From: Lachnospiraceae bacterium
GTDB lineage: Bacteria; Bacillota; Clostridia; Lachnospirales; Lachnospiraceae
NCBI GenBank assembly: GCA_910574185.1
Contig: CAJSZQ010000001.1
Span: 1 to 64,000 of the forward strand
Reading direction: 5' to 3'
DNA: 64,000 bases
Both the position numbers and the translations under genes were made by a program. The notes below the pieces were generated by a model that saw nothing but the letters and a program-made list of their open reading frames with translations, searched no databases and was not told where the DNA came from. This document shows, one piece after another, positions 35,201 to 41,452 of this stretch (position 1 is its first letter; every line of letters starts with the position of its first letter).

Positions 35201-38107
35201 ATAGTCCACTTCGGCGTCGCCGCCAAACTCGGCATCGCAGTATGCGTCGATGCAGCCTTTCGCCTGTTCCAGAAGTTCTTCCTCGATGGGTTCTTTCCTC
35301 CTGTGAAACCAGTCCTCCTCAGTAGCCATTATCTCGCCAAGCCGCTTTTCATCCTCTGGGGTCAGCTCGGTGTTCCGCTCCAAGAATGGGATAAATACGT
35401 CACGCCCAAGACGCAGGGATTCCATTTTCTCTCGGTAGTAATCTTCACCCTGCCGTTTCCATTCTGGGATAAACGGGCAGTCGGGGGAGAGGGAATATTC
35501 ATAGAAATTTCGGATATGGGCGGTTAAATCCCCCTCGCCGTCGCCGATGTCAAACCGCCCCTCGTAGTTAAATTCCTCGCCGCCGATGACGGCATGGATT
35601 TCAAAATCGGTCTTGTGATACCAGCCGACATGGTTCTCCTCATTCTCCCTTTCCCGATGCTGTTTTTCGTCCAGAATGCCGAGCAGCTTATTCCCAAGAG
35701 CAAAACTCAAATCCGTAAATCGGTCGTTCAGCTCCCTGTCATAAAAGGCGGGATGCTCGGAAAAGCCGATTGAAAGGGTAATGCTGTCGGGCTTTTCCTC
35801 GGCAAGTGTTTCTGTTTTCTGGCTTTCGGTAATGACCGTTTTTAAATGGTCGTTCGCAGGGTTCTCCTTTAATTTCTGCTCAAAATCCTCCCTGCTAAAC
35901 TCTTTTCCGAACAACGGGAACTCCGCATTTCGCAGGGAAACGGCGTTCTCATCAAAGGCGGTGACCTCATATATGTCCGCCCCGATATACACCACGTCGC
36001 CCTCGTGGTAGAGGTAGCGGAGAGGGTACAGCTCCGTAAGCTCCTGCGAAAAACGCCACGCATTGCTGCGGCTGTAAACGTCGCCTGTCTTGTCCTGCAC
36101 AAGTTTAAGAAAATCAAGGAGCTGCTGCACGGTGGCAGGGTCAGAGAAAAACTGCTCCATCTGCCCCTCGGTCACGTTGGCAAGGTCGCCACGCCCCACG
36201 TTTCCAAGCAGGGATTTTTCATAGCCGTCCGAGTCACGGATGAAGTCGGAGAGACGCAGGGCGAGCGTGTCCCGCTTGTCCGCAGGGGGCAGCTCCCTTT
36301 TTTCCTCAATAAAACGCTGCCTTGCCAGTTTCCTCTGGGTGTCGATTTCATACTGCGGGGCAGATATGCCATCCAGATAGTCGGCGTAGTGGTCTTTTTC
36401 TTTTGCATTAAGATAACGGTTATCCTTAATCAGCTCACGCAGCCTTTTTTCTACTTTAGACCAGCTAAGAAGTAAATCTGGGTTGGTATATGAGCCTTGC
36501 TTTTCAATGGCGATTCCCTTTCCATCGTGCCATTCATGACCGTCCGTCCCATCTGGGTAGGTGTGTGTGCCGCCGCCCGTGCCGTATTCGTTTCTAAGGA
36601 AGTCAATATTGCTCTTTTTATCCTCCCGCTTCTGGAACTGGCGGTAGATTCGGTACTTGCCGTTTTGGTATCCGCTTCCCTCCGTGAGTACGCTGTCAAT
36701 ATCCTCCTGTGAAACAGCAAAAGCAGAGACTTTTTCATCCTCTGCTTCAGCTATCCTTTCAATCTGTTCGTCTATGGTCGGGAGATTGGCGGCAACTTCT
36801 TCCTCGTTGGCAACGCTGCCTTTTTCTGTCTGTCCCTCTGGCTCTGCTGTCTGTGCCGCAGCCGCTTTTTTTTCCTGCCTGCCGCCGTCCGACTGCGACT
36901 CTGGTTCTGAATTTCCTAATTGTAAATCAGTTCGCTCAAGATGGCTTCCTCCGCTTGGCTGCGGATATTGTTCATCATGCCGAGCCACTGCATCGGGGCT
37001 TTCTCTTTCAGCTCCTCCGTCACTTCCTGCTCTTTGGCGAGCTGCTTCGTCAGAAGCTCCAACCTCTGCAACGCCGTCTGCTCGGTCTGGTGTAAGTGTT
37101 CGTTCAGCCTGCCCGCTGTCAGCAGGTTGAGGTACGTCACTCTTTTGTGGTTTTCCAGATAATCCCTGTGCATCAAAGCGTACCTGCCAAGCGGAAGCTC
37201 TGGCTCTGTCGGTAATGTCAGGTCGGGTATAAGGTAGTCCGCCTGCCTCGTGTAAGTGATTTCGCTCATTTTCTTCGCTCCTTTCGGGTTGTTTCCTGCC
37301 TTTATCATACTGGCTTGCGGTGTCCCTTGCAAATGTGCGGTTCTGCCGTTTCGCTTCGATTTGCACATTTCGGACTGCCGCCGAGATTTCCCGCAACGCC
37401 ATCTCGGAGATGTCGCTTGTGGCGATGCCGATGGCGTTCAGCGTCTGGGGCGTGTTGAAATTTATAATCTCCGCAAAGTCCTCACGCTCAAAATATCCTC
37501 CCGCATCCAGACCGCAGCGGCTTAACAGCATATAGGCGACGCTGTTTGCGGCAAGCCGTTTGTAAATCACTTCTATATTATAGTCGTCCAGTTCCTCTAA
37601 AAAGCTGTCTTTCGTGCAGCCCTTTAGCTGTGAGAGGTAATCGGGTAAATTGTCCTCCACGGCGTTCTCCGCTGTCTGAATTAAAAACGTGGCAAGGTCG
37701 CCGCCCTCCGTGCCGCCGAACCTGTCCGCAAGCCGTTCCATGACGGGCTGCTCATACCGCTTATCCATCTGCCATATCGGGACGGCTCGGCTGCCGTAGT
37801 AGCCCTCATGGGTGTCGGAAACGTCAAAATAGTATTTCAGCGTGTTCCTGCGCCCTTTCGGGTCAAAGACCGCAATCCCCTTGCTGTCCTTGTTCACCCA
37901 ACGCTTAAAGAGCCTGTTCCATGTGCCAATCTCGGCTACGGCGGTGGCATCGGGGCGTTGGGCGTAAATCAAGAGCTGCTCGTCAAAGCGGCACTTGTAA
38001 TTGTGGCAGGCAGAGGATAAAAAGCCCTGCCAAGCCTGCGGGTTCTTTGCGACCGCCATTCCCGTGCGGCGGTACAGCTCCGTAATAAGCTGGTACTTTG
38101 CAGCCAT
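29237..38107 (-). CDS. Giant N6-DNA methylase / SNF2-like helicase
   Basis: 2956 residues from ATG 38107, with GGAGG upstream. N-terminal ~270 residues are conserved in ICE proteins (QAWQGFLSSACHNYKCRFDE). Residues ~280-397 are a low-complexity linker read through the nested tnpV. An LPD25-like region lies around 770-870. The methylase part has EPSCGTGNFLG near 1466 and NIPFG near 1532, a variant of the NPPF motif. The helicase part has AHKVGAGKT near 2136, FIDESHFYKN near 2297, ATGTPVSNS, and QRQGRIERQG near 2646, followed by a coiled coil. It probably modifies or remodels incoming element DNA to protect it, as proposed for such giant ICE proteins. The exact activity is unknown. Confidence 0.85.
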   Translation of the reverse strand: MAAKYQLITELYRRTGMAVAKNPQAWQGFLSSACHNYKCRFDEQLLIYAQRPDATAVAEIGTWNRLFKRWVNKDSKGIAVFDPKGRRNTLKYYFDVSDTHEGYYGSRAVPIWQMDKRYEQPVMERLADRFGGTEGGDLATFLIQTAENAVEDNLPDYLSQLKGCTKDSFLEELDDYNIEVIYKRLAANSVAYMLLSRCGLDAGGYFEREDFAEIINFNTPQTLNAIGIATSDISEMALREISAAVRNVQIEAKRQNRTFARDTASQYDKGRKQPERSEENERNHLHEAGGLPYTRPDITDRARASAWQVRFDAQGLSGKPQKSDVPQPADSGQAERTLTPDRADGVAEVGASDEAARQRAGSDGGAERESPDAVARHDEQYPQPSGGSHLERTDLQLGNSEPESQSDGGRQEKKAAAAQTAEPEGQTEKGSVANEEEVAANLPTIDEQIERIAEAEDEKVSAFAVSQEDIDSVLTEGSGYQNGKYRIYRQFQKREDKKSNIDFLRNEYGTGGGTHTYPDGTDGHEWHDGKGIAIEKQGSYTNPDLLLSWSKVEKRLRELIKDNRYLNAKEKDHYADYLDGISAPQYEIDTQRKLARQRFIEEKRELPPADKRDTLALRLSDFIRDSDGYEKSLLGNVGRGDLANVTEGQMEQFFSDPATVQQLLDFLKLVQDKTGDVYSRSNAWRFSQELTELYPLRYLYHEGDVVYIGADIYEVTAFDENAVSLRNAEFPLFGKEFSREDFEQKLKENPANDHLKTVITESQKTETLAEEKPDSITLSIGFSEHPAFYDRELNDRFTDLSFALGNKLLGILDEKQHRERENEENHVGWYHKTDFEIHAVIGGEEFNYEGRFDIGDGEGDLTAHIRNFYEYSLSPDCPFIPEWKRQGEDYYREKMESLRLGRDVFIPFLERNTELTPEDEKRLGEIMATEEDWFHRRKEPIEEELLEQAKGCIDAYCDAEFGGDAEVDYTDLSNVKIAFRNTEDGLHGIQASVNLLQYRMETYVDGVLAEYTQYSDLADLIQNALSNLYYHDLVSLTEEQLEPFYREENAKAAENPSPDIISDETEQKPHYTVEQTSDAFADQFIIRNNEAPEDSADRYYDVGGIYQTFENEEEAQEYADTLNHAEREGRQKLEPAQTGTDRTQDNSDLIGKELMIDNRRYLIESVGKISGDVSMRDVTFQNSVGFPINRVEKVGYVRRLLEQEKEQNQQQRQAQNEIPTEEKSESPAKPTTETVAEYPAVENGLPYDIVVEKIKFDEPEQKPQSHNLANTLRSKLEKAKDSAGHAALEEDINTLFMDKNGDSLVGIASDEWLKQLAAMPDDEFRRYADSYQKGTLNAYKLLPLSADRRNYRITDDNLGVGGAKEKFRNNMSAIRLLHDLQIENRLATPEEQETLAKYVGWGGLSMAFDGNNAAWANEYKELKVALSDEEYHAAMESTLTAFYTPPVVIKAMYEALDRLGFSQGNILEPSCGTGNFLGLLPDSMEKSKLHGIEIDPLSGRIAKQLYQKASIAIEGFEETKLPDNHFDVVLGNIPFGEFKVNDSRYNAQKFLIHDYFIAKALDKVRAGGVVMFITSKGTMDKASPEVRKYIAQRAELLGAVRLPDNTFRANAGTEVTSDILILQKRDNIIDIEPEWVHLDTDANGITMNSYFVQHPEMALGEMRMESTRFGMDSACKAYPDVPLAGLLHEAMQRIDGEITEQDVGIDEISDENEKAIPADPNVRNFSFALVGGKVYFRENNEMTPANVSMTAESRIKGLLEIRDCVRKLIQYQTDDCPEEMIQTEQENLNRLYDAFTKKYGLINSRGNYLAFAADESYFLLCSLEVLDDEGKFKRKADMFTKRTIKPHREVTFVETASEALALSIGEKARVDLEYMARLTCRSEEEIIKELQGVIYKVPSSESARYVTADEYLSGNVREKLKIAGIAAKSDPELTVNVAALEKVIPKDLPASEISVRLGTTWIPQEDIQQFMMELLTPSSYAAGRLKVRYTAYNGDWFIENKSSDIGNVKADSTYGTKRASAYRIMEDTLNLRDTRIFDYVYDEHNNKKAVLNHKETTAAQAKQEVIKQAFQDWIWKDPERRNRLVRYYNDTFNSIRPREYDGSHITFGGISPEIQLRPHQVNAIAHILYGGNTLLAHKVGAGKTFEMVAAAQESKRLGLCQKSMFVVPNHLVGQWASEYLRLYPSANILVTTKRDFETGNRKKFCGRIATGAYDAVIIGHSQFEKIPISEERQREQLMRQLDDIERGIDDVQASRGEQFTVKQLMKTRKAIKAKLDKLNDTKRKDSVINFEELGIDRLFIDESHFYKNLYLFTKMRNVGGIAQTEAQKSSDLFMKCRYLDEITGNRGVVFATGTPVSNSMVEMYSVQRYLQYDTLARNGLQHFDSWASTFGETVTALELAPEGTNYRAKTRFAKFYNLPELMQMFREVADIQTADMLKLPVPKVNYHNIKTKPSQIQTEMVAGLAKRAEKIRARLVKPQFDNMLKVTNDGRQLALDQRLIDPMLPDDPNSKVNACVDNIYRIWEEHADTKAAQLVFCDLSTPAKKKIIEMQEVRENVFEMLPDQFENVYDDMRKKLIQRGIPAEQVRFIHEANTDAQKKEMFAKVRSGEVRVLFGSTQKMGAGTNVQDRLIAIHNLDCPWKPSCLEQRQGRIERQGNMFPEVEVYRYVTEQTFDAYLYQLVEGKQKFISQIMTSKSPVRSAEDVDEVALSFAEVKMLATGDERFKEKMDLDMQVAKLKVLKQSYLSEHYDLEDRILKHYPQEIKEYGERIVGYGNDAKIASQHMPQGEDKFCPMTLNGVTYKEKADAGEMLLAICKENPLSQPIQIGNYRGFQMEVFYDTVNTCYCLNLCGMRKYKVELGVDALGNLTRIENEIAKLPARLEAAKTRKDETIAQLETAKKEVEKPFAFENELKEKTKRLNALNIELNLNEKDKSVIDDEPEQNDEQPEKKCTDRER
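36916..37269 (-). CDS. tnpV: TnpV-like protein nested in the giant gene
   Basis: 117 residues in a different frame from the giant methylase/helicase gene and wholly inside it. It begins MSEITYTRQADYLIPDLTLP and ends in NNIRSQAEEAILSELIYN, both characteristic of TnpV of Tn4451-type elements. The middle is helical (LEN, HLHQTEQTALQRLELLTKQL). AAAGGAG lies about 7 nt before the ATG, so independent translation is likely. The giant protein in this stretch is low complexity, rich in Gly, Ser, Asp, Arg and Gln, which suggests that it is the overprinted frame. TnpV's function is not well established. Confidence 0.75.
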   Translation of the reverse strand: MSEITYTRQADYLIPDLTLPTEPELPLGRYALMHRDYLENHKRVTYLNLLTAGRLNEHLHQTEQTALQRLELLTKQLAKEQEVTEELKEKAPMQWLGMMNNIRSQAEEAILSELIYN

Positions 38108-38121
38108 AGGCTCACACCTCC

Positions 38122-38580
38122 TTATCGTTCCAAATCTTTGTTTTTCTGCTTCCTGTCGTATTCCCCGCATCTTTCAGCGATTTCGGAATACATCTTTTCC
38201 CGCATGTCCCGCTCATAGGCTCGGTACTCCTTTGCCTTTTCCGTGGGCTTGTACCAGACGCTGTTCTGGTCGGCTTCGTCCATCTGCCCGTAGCGGTCGT
38301 CTATTTTGTCCATATATTTCTGATAAATGGCATGGGCAGCGGGGGCGTCCTTTGCGTAGCGGTAACGGGCAAGGCTCTTATGCGTCCCACGAAGCTCGGC
38401 ATACTCATAGAGCATACGGATAACCTCACGGTCAAGCCCTTTCTGACCCTCGGCATCATAGATTTCCGACAAGCCCTTGCACCTCCATGAATGGTAGGGC
38501 GAGGTGTCGTTGGAGCTGTGGGAAGATACATACACGCCGTCTTTTTTTACCGTGATGCGGTTGATTAACTCGGTACTCAC
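38122..38580 (-). CDS. Hypothetical ICE protein
   Basis: 152 residues from a GTG at 38580 that overlaps the stop of the tiny upstream frame (GTGA). It has ITVKKDGVYVSSHSSNDTSP near the start and a helical, Arg/Lys/Glu-rich second half (KPTEKAKEYRAYERDMREKM). No known domain. First of the run of short genes upstream of the giant gene and separated from it by 14 nt. Confidence 0.6.
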   Translation of the reverse strand: MSTELINRITVKKDGVYVSSHSSNDTSPYHSWRCKGLSEIYDAEGQKGLDREVIRMLYEYAELRGTHKSLARYRYAKDAPAAHAIYQKYMDKIDDRYGQMDEADQNSVWYKPTEKAKEYRAYERDMREKMYSEIAERCGEYDRKQKNKDLER

Positions 38581-38642
38581 TCTTTATCACCGCCCGACAA
38601 AACAATCTGTTCCATAAAAATATCAATCCTCCTGTTGTCCAT
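38577..38642 (-). CDS. Possible 21-residue coupled peptide
   Basis: Reads MDNRRIDIFMEQIVLSGGDK plus one Glu. It starts 10 nt after the stop of the upstream gene and ends by GTGA overlap with the next gene. The ribosome site is unclear. It may be a real micro-gene or only a coupling frame. Confidence 0.3.
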   Translation of the reverse strand: MDNRRIDIFMEQIVLSGGDKE

Positions 38643-38651
38643 GCCCCACAT

Positions 38652-38876
38652 TTAAGCAGGGGCATAGTTGATTTTATTTCTTTCCATTCGCCTTGCGAAC
38701 TCCCGAACGGCGTACCTTACGCCGTCAATCTCTGCATGGGTTTCGTCCAGATAGCGGCAGACGGCAAAATAATCCTCCCCGTTCCCATAAAACATACGGA
38801 TGATACCGCCATCGGGAACAGAAAAAAGCGTCCTGCCTTTGCTGTCCGTCATGCAGACCTGCCTTGCTGCGCTCAT
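38652..38876 (-). CDS. Hypothetical ICE protein
   Basis: 74 residues starting MSAARQVCMTDSKGRTLFSV. It contains PDGGIIRMFYGNGEDYFAVC and ends in RNKINYAPA. The segment 'FSVPDGG-x-I' recurs in the gene at 39106 (FRIPDGGKIIYI), so the two are probably related. It overlaps the previous stop by ATGA. Confidence 0.6.
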   Translation of the reverse strand: MSAARQVCMTDSKGRTLFSVPDGGIIRMFYGNGEDYFAVCRYLDETHAEIDGVRYAVREFARRMERNKINYAPA

Positions 38877-39079
38877 TCCATGCCACCTCCCAGAAAGGAG
38901 ATAACCTTGTTCCCCTTGATGCTCTTTTGCAGCTCGTTGATGAGCGTGATGTCCGCCACTGTGATGCCCTGCATGGAGAGAATGTCGTCCATCGTCATGG
39001 CGGCGATGGCTTTTTCTTCGGTAAAGCCTGCGTCCAGAACCTTGTTTAAGGTTCTTATGGCTTTTGGGTTGACTGCCAT
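38873..39079 (-). CDS. Small helical ICE protein
   Basis: 68 residues, starting MAVNPKAIRTLNKVLDAGFT, with GGAGG upstream. It has two helical segments with TEEKAIAAMTMDDILSMQGI and ends in GGGME. The composition suggests a small helical hairpin, perhaps DNA-binding (AxxAMTMDDIL), but no known family is recognised. Confidence 0.55.
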   Translation of the reverse strand: MAVNPKAIRTLNKVLDAGFTEEKAIAAMTMDDILSMQGITVADITLINELQKSIKGNKVISFLGGGME

Positions 39080-39105
39080 ATCCCATACCTCCTCGTATAA
39101 TAAGT

Positions 39106-39654
39106 TTATAGCCAATCAAAACAGGCTATGGACTTATTCTTTTTTGTGATATAGATGATTTTCCCGCCATCGGGGATGCGGAACAGCTCTTTGTAATGGG
39201 GATCTATAAAGTGGATTCCCTGTTCCGCTCTGGATATATGCTTATCGAGCCATTCTTTCACATAGCAGTAGCAGTAAAAGTTATAGTCGCCCTTTGTCGG
39301 GTTGCAGCGGAGCAGGAAAGCGTGTTTGTCAGTATCTACACGGAAGCCGTACTCAGTACAGTAATTCCCCATAAAGGCGGCATCGGGGGATTGCCTTGCA
39401 GCCGACGACATATCACGGCGGCTGTGCAGAAGCCCCTTATCTTCACGCAGGGCGTTGATTACATCGGCAAGCCCTGCCTTAAATTCATCGGTTTTCCACT
39501 GTTCCCTTGTGTCAGACCAATCGGTATGAAACTCGTTCCCAGAGCCGCCAAAGTCCCCACGGAGATGACCGATGCACCCCGTCTGCCCCTCAAGCTGCAT
39601 ACTCTGGGCATAGGTGTATTTCTGTTCGGATTGTGTCAAAGCCCGTATCTCCAT
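39106..39654 (-). CDS. Hypothetical ICE protein
   Basis: 182 residues starting MEIRALTQSEQKYTYAQSMQ. It has GCIGHLRGDFGGSGNEFHTD and CTEYGFRVDTDKHAFLLRCN, typical of a family shared by Clostridia ICEs and annotated as hypothetical. The C-terminal FRIPDGGKIIYI segment is shared with the gene at 38652. Its start overlaps the stop of the upstream gene by one base (TGATG). Confidence 0.6.
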   Translation of the reverse strand: MEIRALTQSEQKYTYAQSMQLEGQTGCIGHLRGDFGGSGNEFHTDWSDTREQWKTDEFKAGLADVINALREDKGLLHSRRDMSSAARQSPDAAFMGNYCTEYGFRVDTDKHAFLLRCNPTKGDYNFYCYCYVKEWLDKHISRAEQGIHFIDPHYKELFRIPDGGKIIYITKKNKSIACFDWL

Positions 39655-40259
39655 CAGCGTTCCTCCCTGCTCTTTGATTTTTTCGCCTTTTCCTGTGACT
39701 GGATTTTTGCGAGTGCTTCCTTTGCCCAGTCGGGCATCTTCTCTGGCTTGATTTCCCCAAGCACATCATACCTTTCCCATCGGGCGTGCTTGCCGTCCGC
39801 AAGGGAAGTGCCGAACACCGCCTGCCCCCTGCCGCCCAAAGCACCATGACCGCCGTCTGCCAGTACAAGCTGGTAGGCAGAATGCCTGTACTCATGGCGG
39901 TTGACCTCCGCATTGATGACGACGACCTTTCCCACAATGCTGCCGCATTTGTCGTCTGGGATGCAGTCGTCTATGGTAAACGGGGTCATGTCAAACTTGA
40001 ACTGTTCCTGCTCGGCTCTTACACTCCCTATCTGTTCCTGCACCCTGTCGGTAAACATCTGCATGGCTTCCAGATAGTCGTCAGAGCCGACCGCATCCGT
40101 CACCCATTCTGCGGACAGCGGGTTGTCGTAAGTGCAGCAGCAGACAAGATACGGGTATTCCTCTTTCTCATCTATGCCGAACACGACTTCCTTTTTGCCG
40201 ATGTGGATGCTCTGCGTGACCTCGTAGGAGCTAATCATCCGTTTTTCTTCATTCTCCAT
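39654..40259 (-). CDS. Hypothetical ICE protein (DUF4313-like)
   Basis: 201 residues from ATG 40259 with AAAGGAG upstream. Begins MENEEKRMISSYEVTQSIHI, with KKEVVFGIDEKEEYPYLVCC and a lysine-rich end. The N-terminal half (about 1-130) resembles the DUF4313 type by pattern, with low certainty. The start overlaps the upstream zinc-ribbon-like gene by 11 nt. Confidence 0.55.
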   Translation of the reverse strand: MENEEKRMISSYEVTQSIHIGKKEVVFGIDEKEEYPYLVCCCTYDNPLSAEWVTDAVGSDDYLEAMQMFTDRVQEQIGSVRAEQEQFKFDMTPFTIDDCIPDDKCGSIVGKVVVINAEVNRHEYRHSAYQLVLADGGHGALGGRGQAVFGTSLADGKHARWERYDVLGEIKPEKMPDWAKEALAKIQSQEKAKKSKSREER

Positions 40260-40407
40260 CGGGCTTCTCCTTTCTTTGCTTTTTCTCCCTCTGCCAGTCC
40301 AAAACCTTTCGGATGCAGACGTCGCAGAAGATAACACGGCTGTCCTTATATCGGGGGTAAGGACAGTCCGTGCAGTCATATTTCTTTTCCTTACCGCTCT
40401 CGCCCAT
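40249..40407 (-). CDS. Small zinc-ribbon-like protein
   Basis: 52 residues, starting MGESGKEKKYDCTDCPYPRY. Cysteine pairs CTDC and CDVC are separated by 14 residues, which fits a four-cysteine zinc ribbon, then comes a helix (KVLDWQREKKQRKEK). It overlaps the gene before it by 17 nt and the next by 11 nt, so it is embedded in the coupled gene run. A DNA- or RNA-binding role is a guess. Confidence 0.6.
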   Translation of the reverse strand: MGESGKEKKYDCTDCPYPRYKDSRVIFCDVCIRKVLDWQREKKQRKEKPDGE

Positions 40408-40666
40408 CGTGCTGCTTCGCCTTTTTATCGTGCTGTTGGTTATATGGCATCTGGCACTCCGACTGGTAGCGTTCGTTCAGCTTATCCCTCGCCGCTTCAA
40501 GGGTGTTGCAGTAGCAGCCCCAATAGTAGTTGTCGCCGCCCTTGCAGTACCAGCATACATAAGGGTTCGGGGCTTTCGGGTGATGCCCGATGACAAGCTC
40601 CGTGTTCCCGATAGTGCAGCTTTCTATGATTTCATAGCCCTGATTGGAGCGTGTTTCACCGTTCAT
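40391..40666 (-). CDS. Hypothetical ICE protein
   Basis: 91 residues from ATG 40666, with GAGGAGG upstream. It contains GYEIIESCTIGNTELVIGHH and NPYVCWYCKGGDNYYWGCYC; this resembles the N-terminal part of the protein at 39654 (VVFGIDEKEEYPYLVCCCTY). So neighbouring genes share a common small domain. Confidence 0.55.
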   Translation of the reverse strand: MNGETRSNQGYEIIESCTIGNTELVIGHHPKAPNPYVCWYCKGGDNYYWGCYCNTLEAARDKLNERYQSECQMPYNQQHDKKAKQHDGRER

Positions 40667-40976
40667 AGGCGTTCCTCCTCTCTTTTTGTTTTTCGTCCAT
40701 ATACTGCTGCAATTCATACTGGCAGGGGACGTACAGCCTGCCGTTCTCCACGCAGCGGAAAATATCGCACTTCCTGTCCGTGGACGCAGCGTAAAAATCA
40801 TCGTAAGAGTAAGGGAATTTCTGGCTTCCCCTGCCGTAATAGTCGGCGGCAAAAAAGCCAAGTTCCCTATCTGTCTTTAATCTGCGGGTAATCTTAAAAA
40901 AATCATCTTCCCGCTTTGTAAACTGCCGCTCTGGGATAAAATGATGCCCGCCGTATTCAAAAGACTTATCCTGCAT
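40656..40976 (-). CDS. Hypothetical ICE protein
   Basis: 106 residues starting MQDKSFEYGGHHFIPERQFT, with KITRRLKTDRELGFFAADYY and RKCDIFRCVENGRLYVPCQY. It probably has a beta-rich fold related to the LPD family of ICE proteins. No function can be named. Confidence 0.55.
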   Translation of the reverse strand: MQDKSFEYGGHHFIPERQFTKREDDFFKITRRLKTDRELGFFAADYYGRGSQKFPYSYDDFYAASTDRKCDIFRCVENGRLYVPCQYELQQYMDEKQKERRNAYER

Positions 40977-40984
40977 CTTTCACC

Positions 40985-41290
40985 TCACGATTCTTTGGCA
41001 TATCTGCGGTATGCCTTTTCCCCTTTGGCTCTGATTTTCTGCATCCGCACGCTCCCTAAAAGCTCTGGGCATTTCTCCTGCAACTTTCGGCGTGTCCTGC
41101 CCACGCTCTCAAAGCTCGGCAAGCCAAGCTCCTTATGGTTCAAAAGTATCTGGGCAAGCGGCATAGCCCCCGCATCTTTCAAATAAAGGTTGCAGAGGGC
41201 AAGATACAGCACCATGTCGTCATTTCTGGCGTCCTCATTCTCTTGCAGGACGGCTCTGACTTTGCCCTCAATGGTTTTCAGACTGTCCAT
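40985..41290 (-). CDS. Hypothetical helical ICE protein
   Basis: 101 residues from ATG 41290, with GGAGG at 6 nt. It begins MDSLKTIEGKVRAVLQENED and has DDMVLYLALCNLYLKDAGAM; the C-terminus is basic with a helix-turn-helix-like look (SFESVGRTRRKLQEKCPELL). It may bind DNA. This is the first gene after the adhesin and its companion peptide. Confidence 0.55.
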   Translation of the reverse strand: MDSLKTIEGKVRAVLQENEDARNDDMVLYLALCNLYLKDAGAMPLAQILLNHKELGLPSFESVGRTRRKLQEKCPELLGSVRMQKIRAKGEKAYRRYAKES

Positions 41291-41360
41291 AATTACCTCC
41301 ATACATGGAAAGAGGACGGTTATTCTGAACCGCCCCAATCCACATAATATCTGCTTTGAT

Positions 41361-41447
41361 TTATTTCTTCCTGCGGAGATGCAGCCACGCAGCCGCACCG
41401 CCGATAAACGCCACAAGTACAATGGCAATGATTGTCTTTCCCCTCAT
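41361..41447 (-). CDS. 28-residue single-helix membrane peptide
   Basis: Begins MRGKTIIAIVLVAFIGGAAA and ends in a charged LRRKK tail. One membrane helix. AGGAGG overlaps the end of the adhesin gene, so it is probably translated with it. It may be a companion of the adhesin or a toxin-like peptide. No assigned role. Confidence 0.5.
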   Translation of the reverse strand: MRGKTIIAIVLVAFIGGAAAWLHLRRKK

Positions 41448-41452
41448 CCTGC

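Noticed and set aside
30206-37700. Many open frames opposite the giant methylase/helicase gene
   Set aside because: All are antisense shadows of a GC-rich gene. Only the tnpV frame at 36916-37269 has a start signal and a recognisable protein.
41291-41360. A 23-residue minus-strand frame between two small genes
   Set aside because: No ribosome site; it overlaps the leader of the next gene and has no conserved feature.
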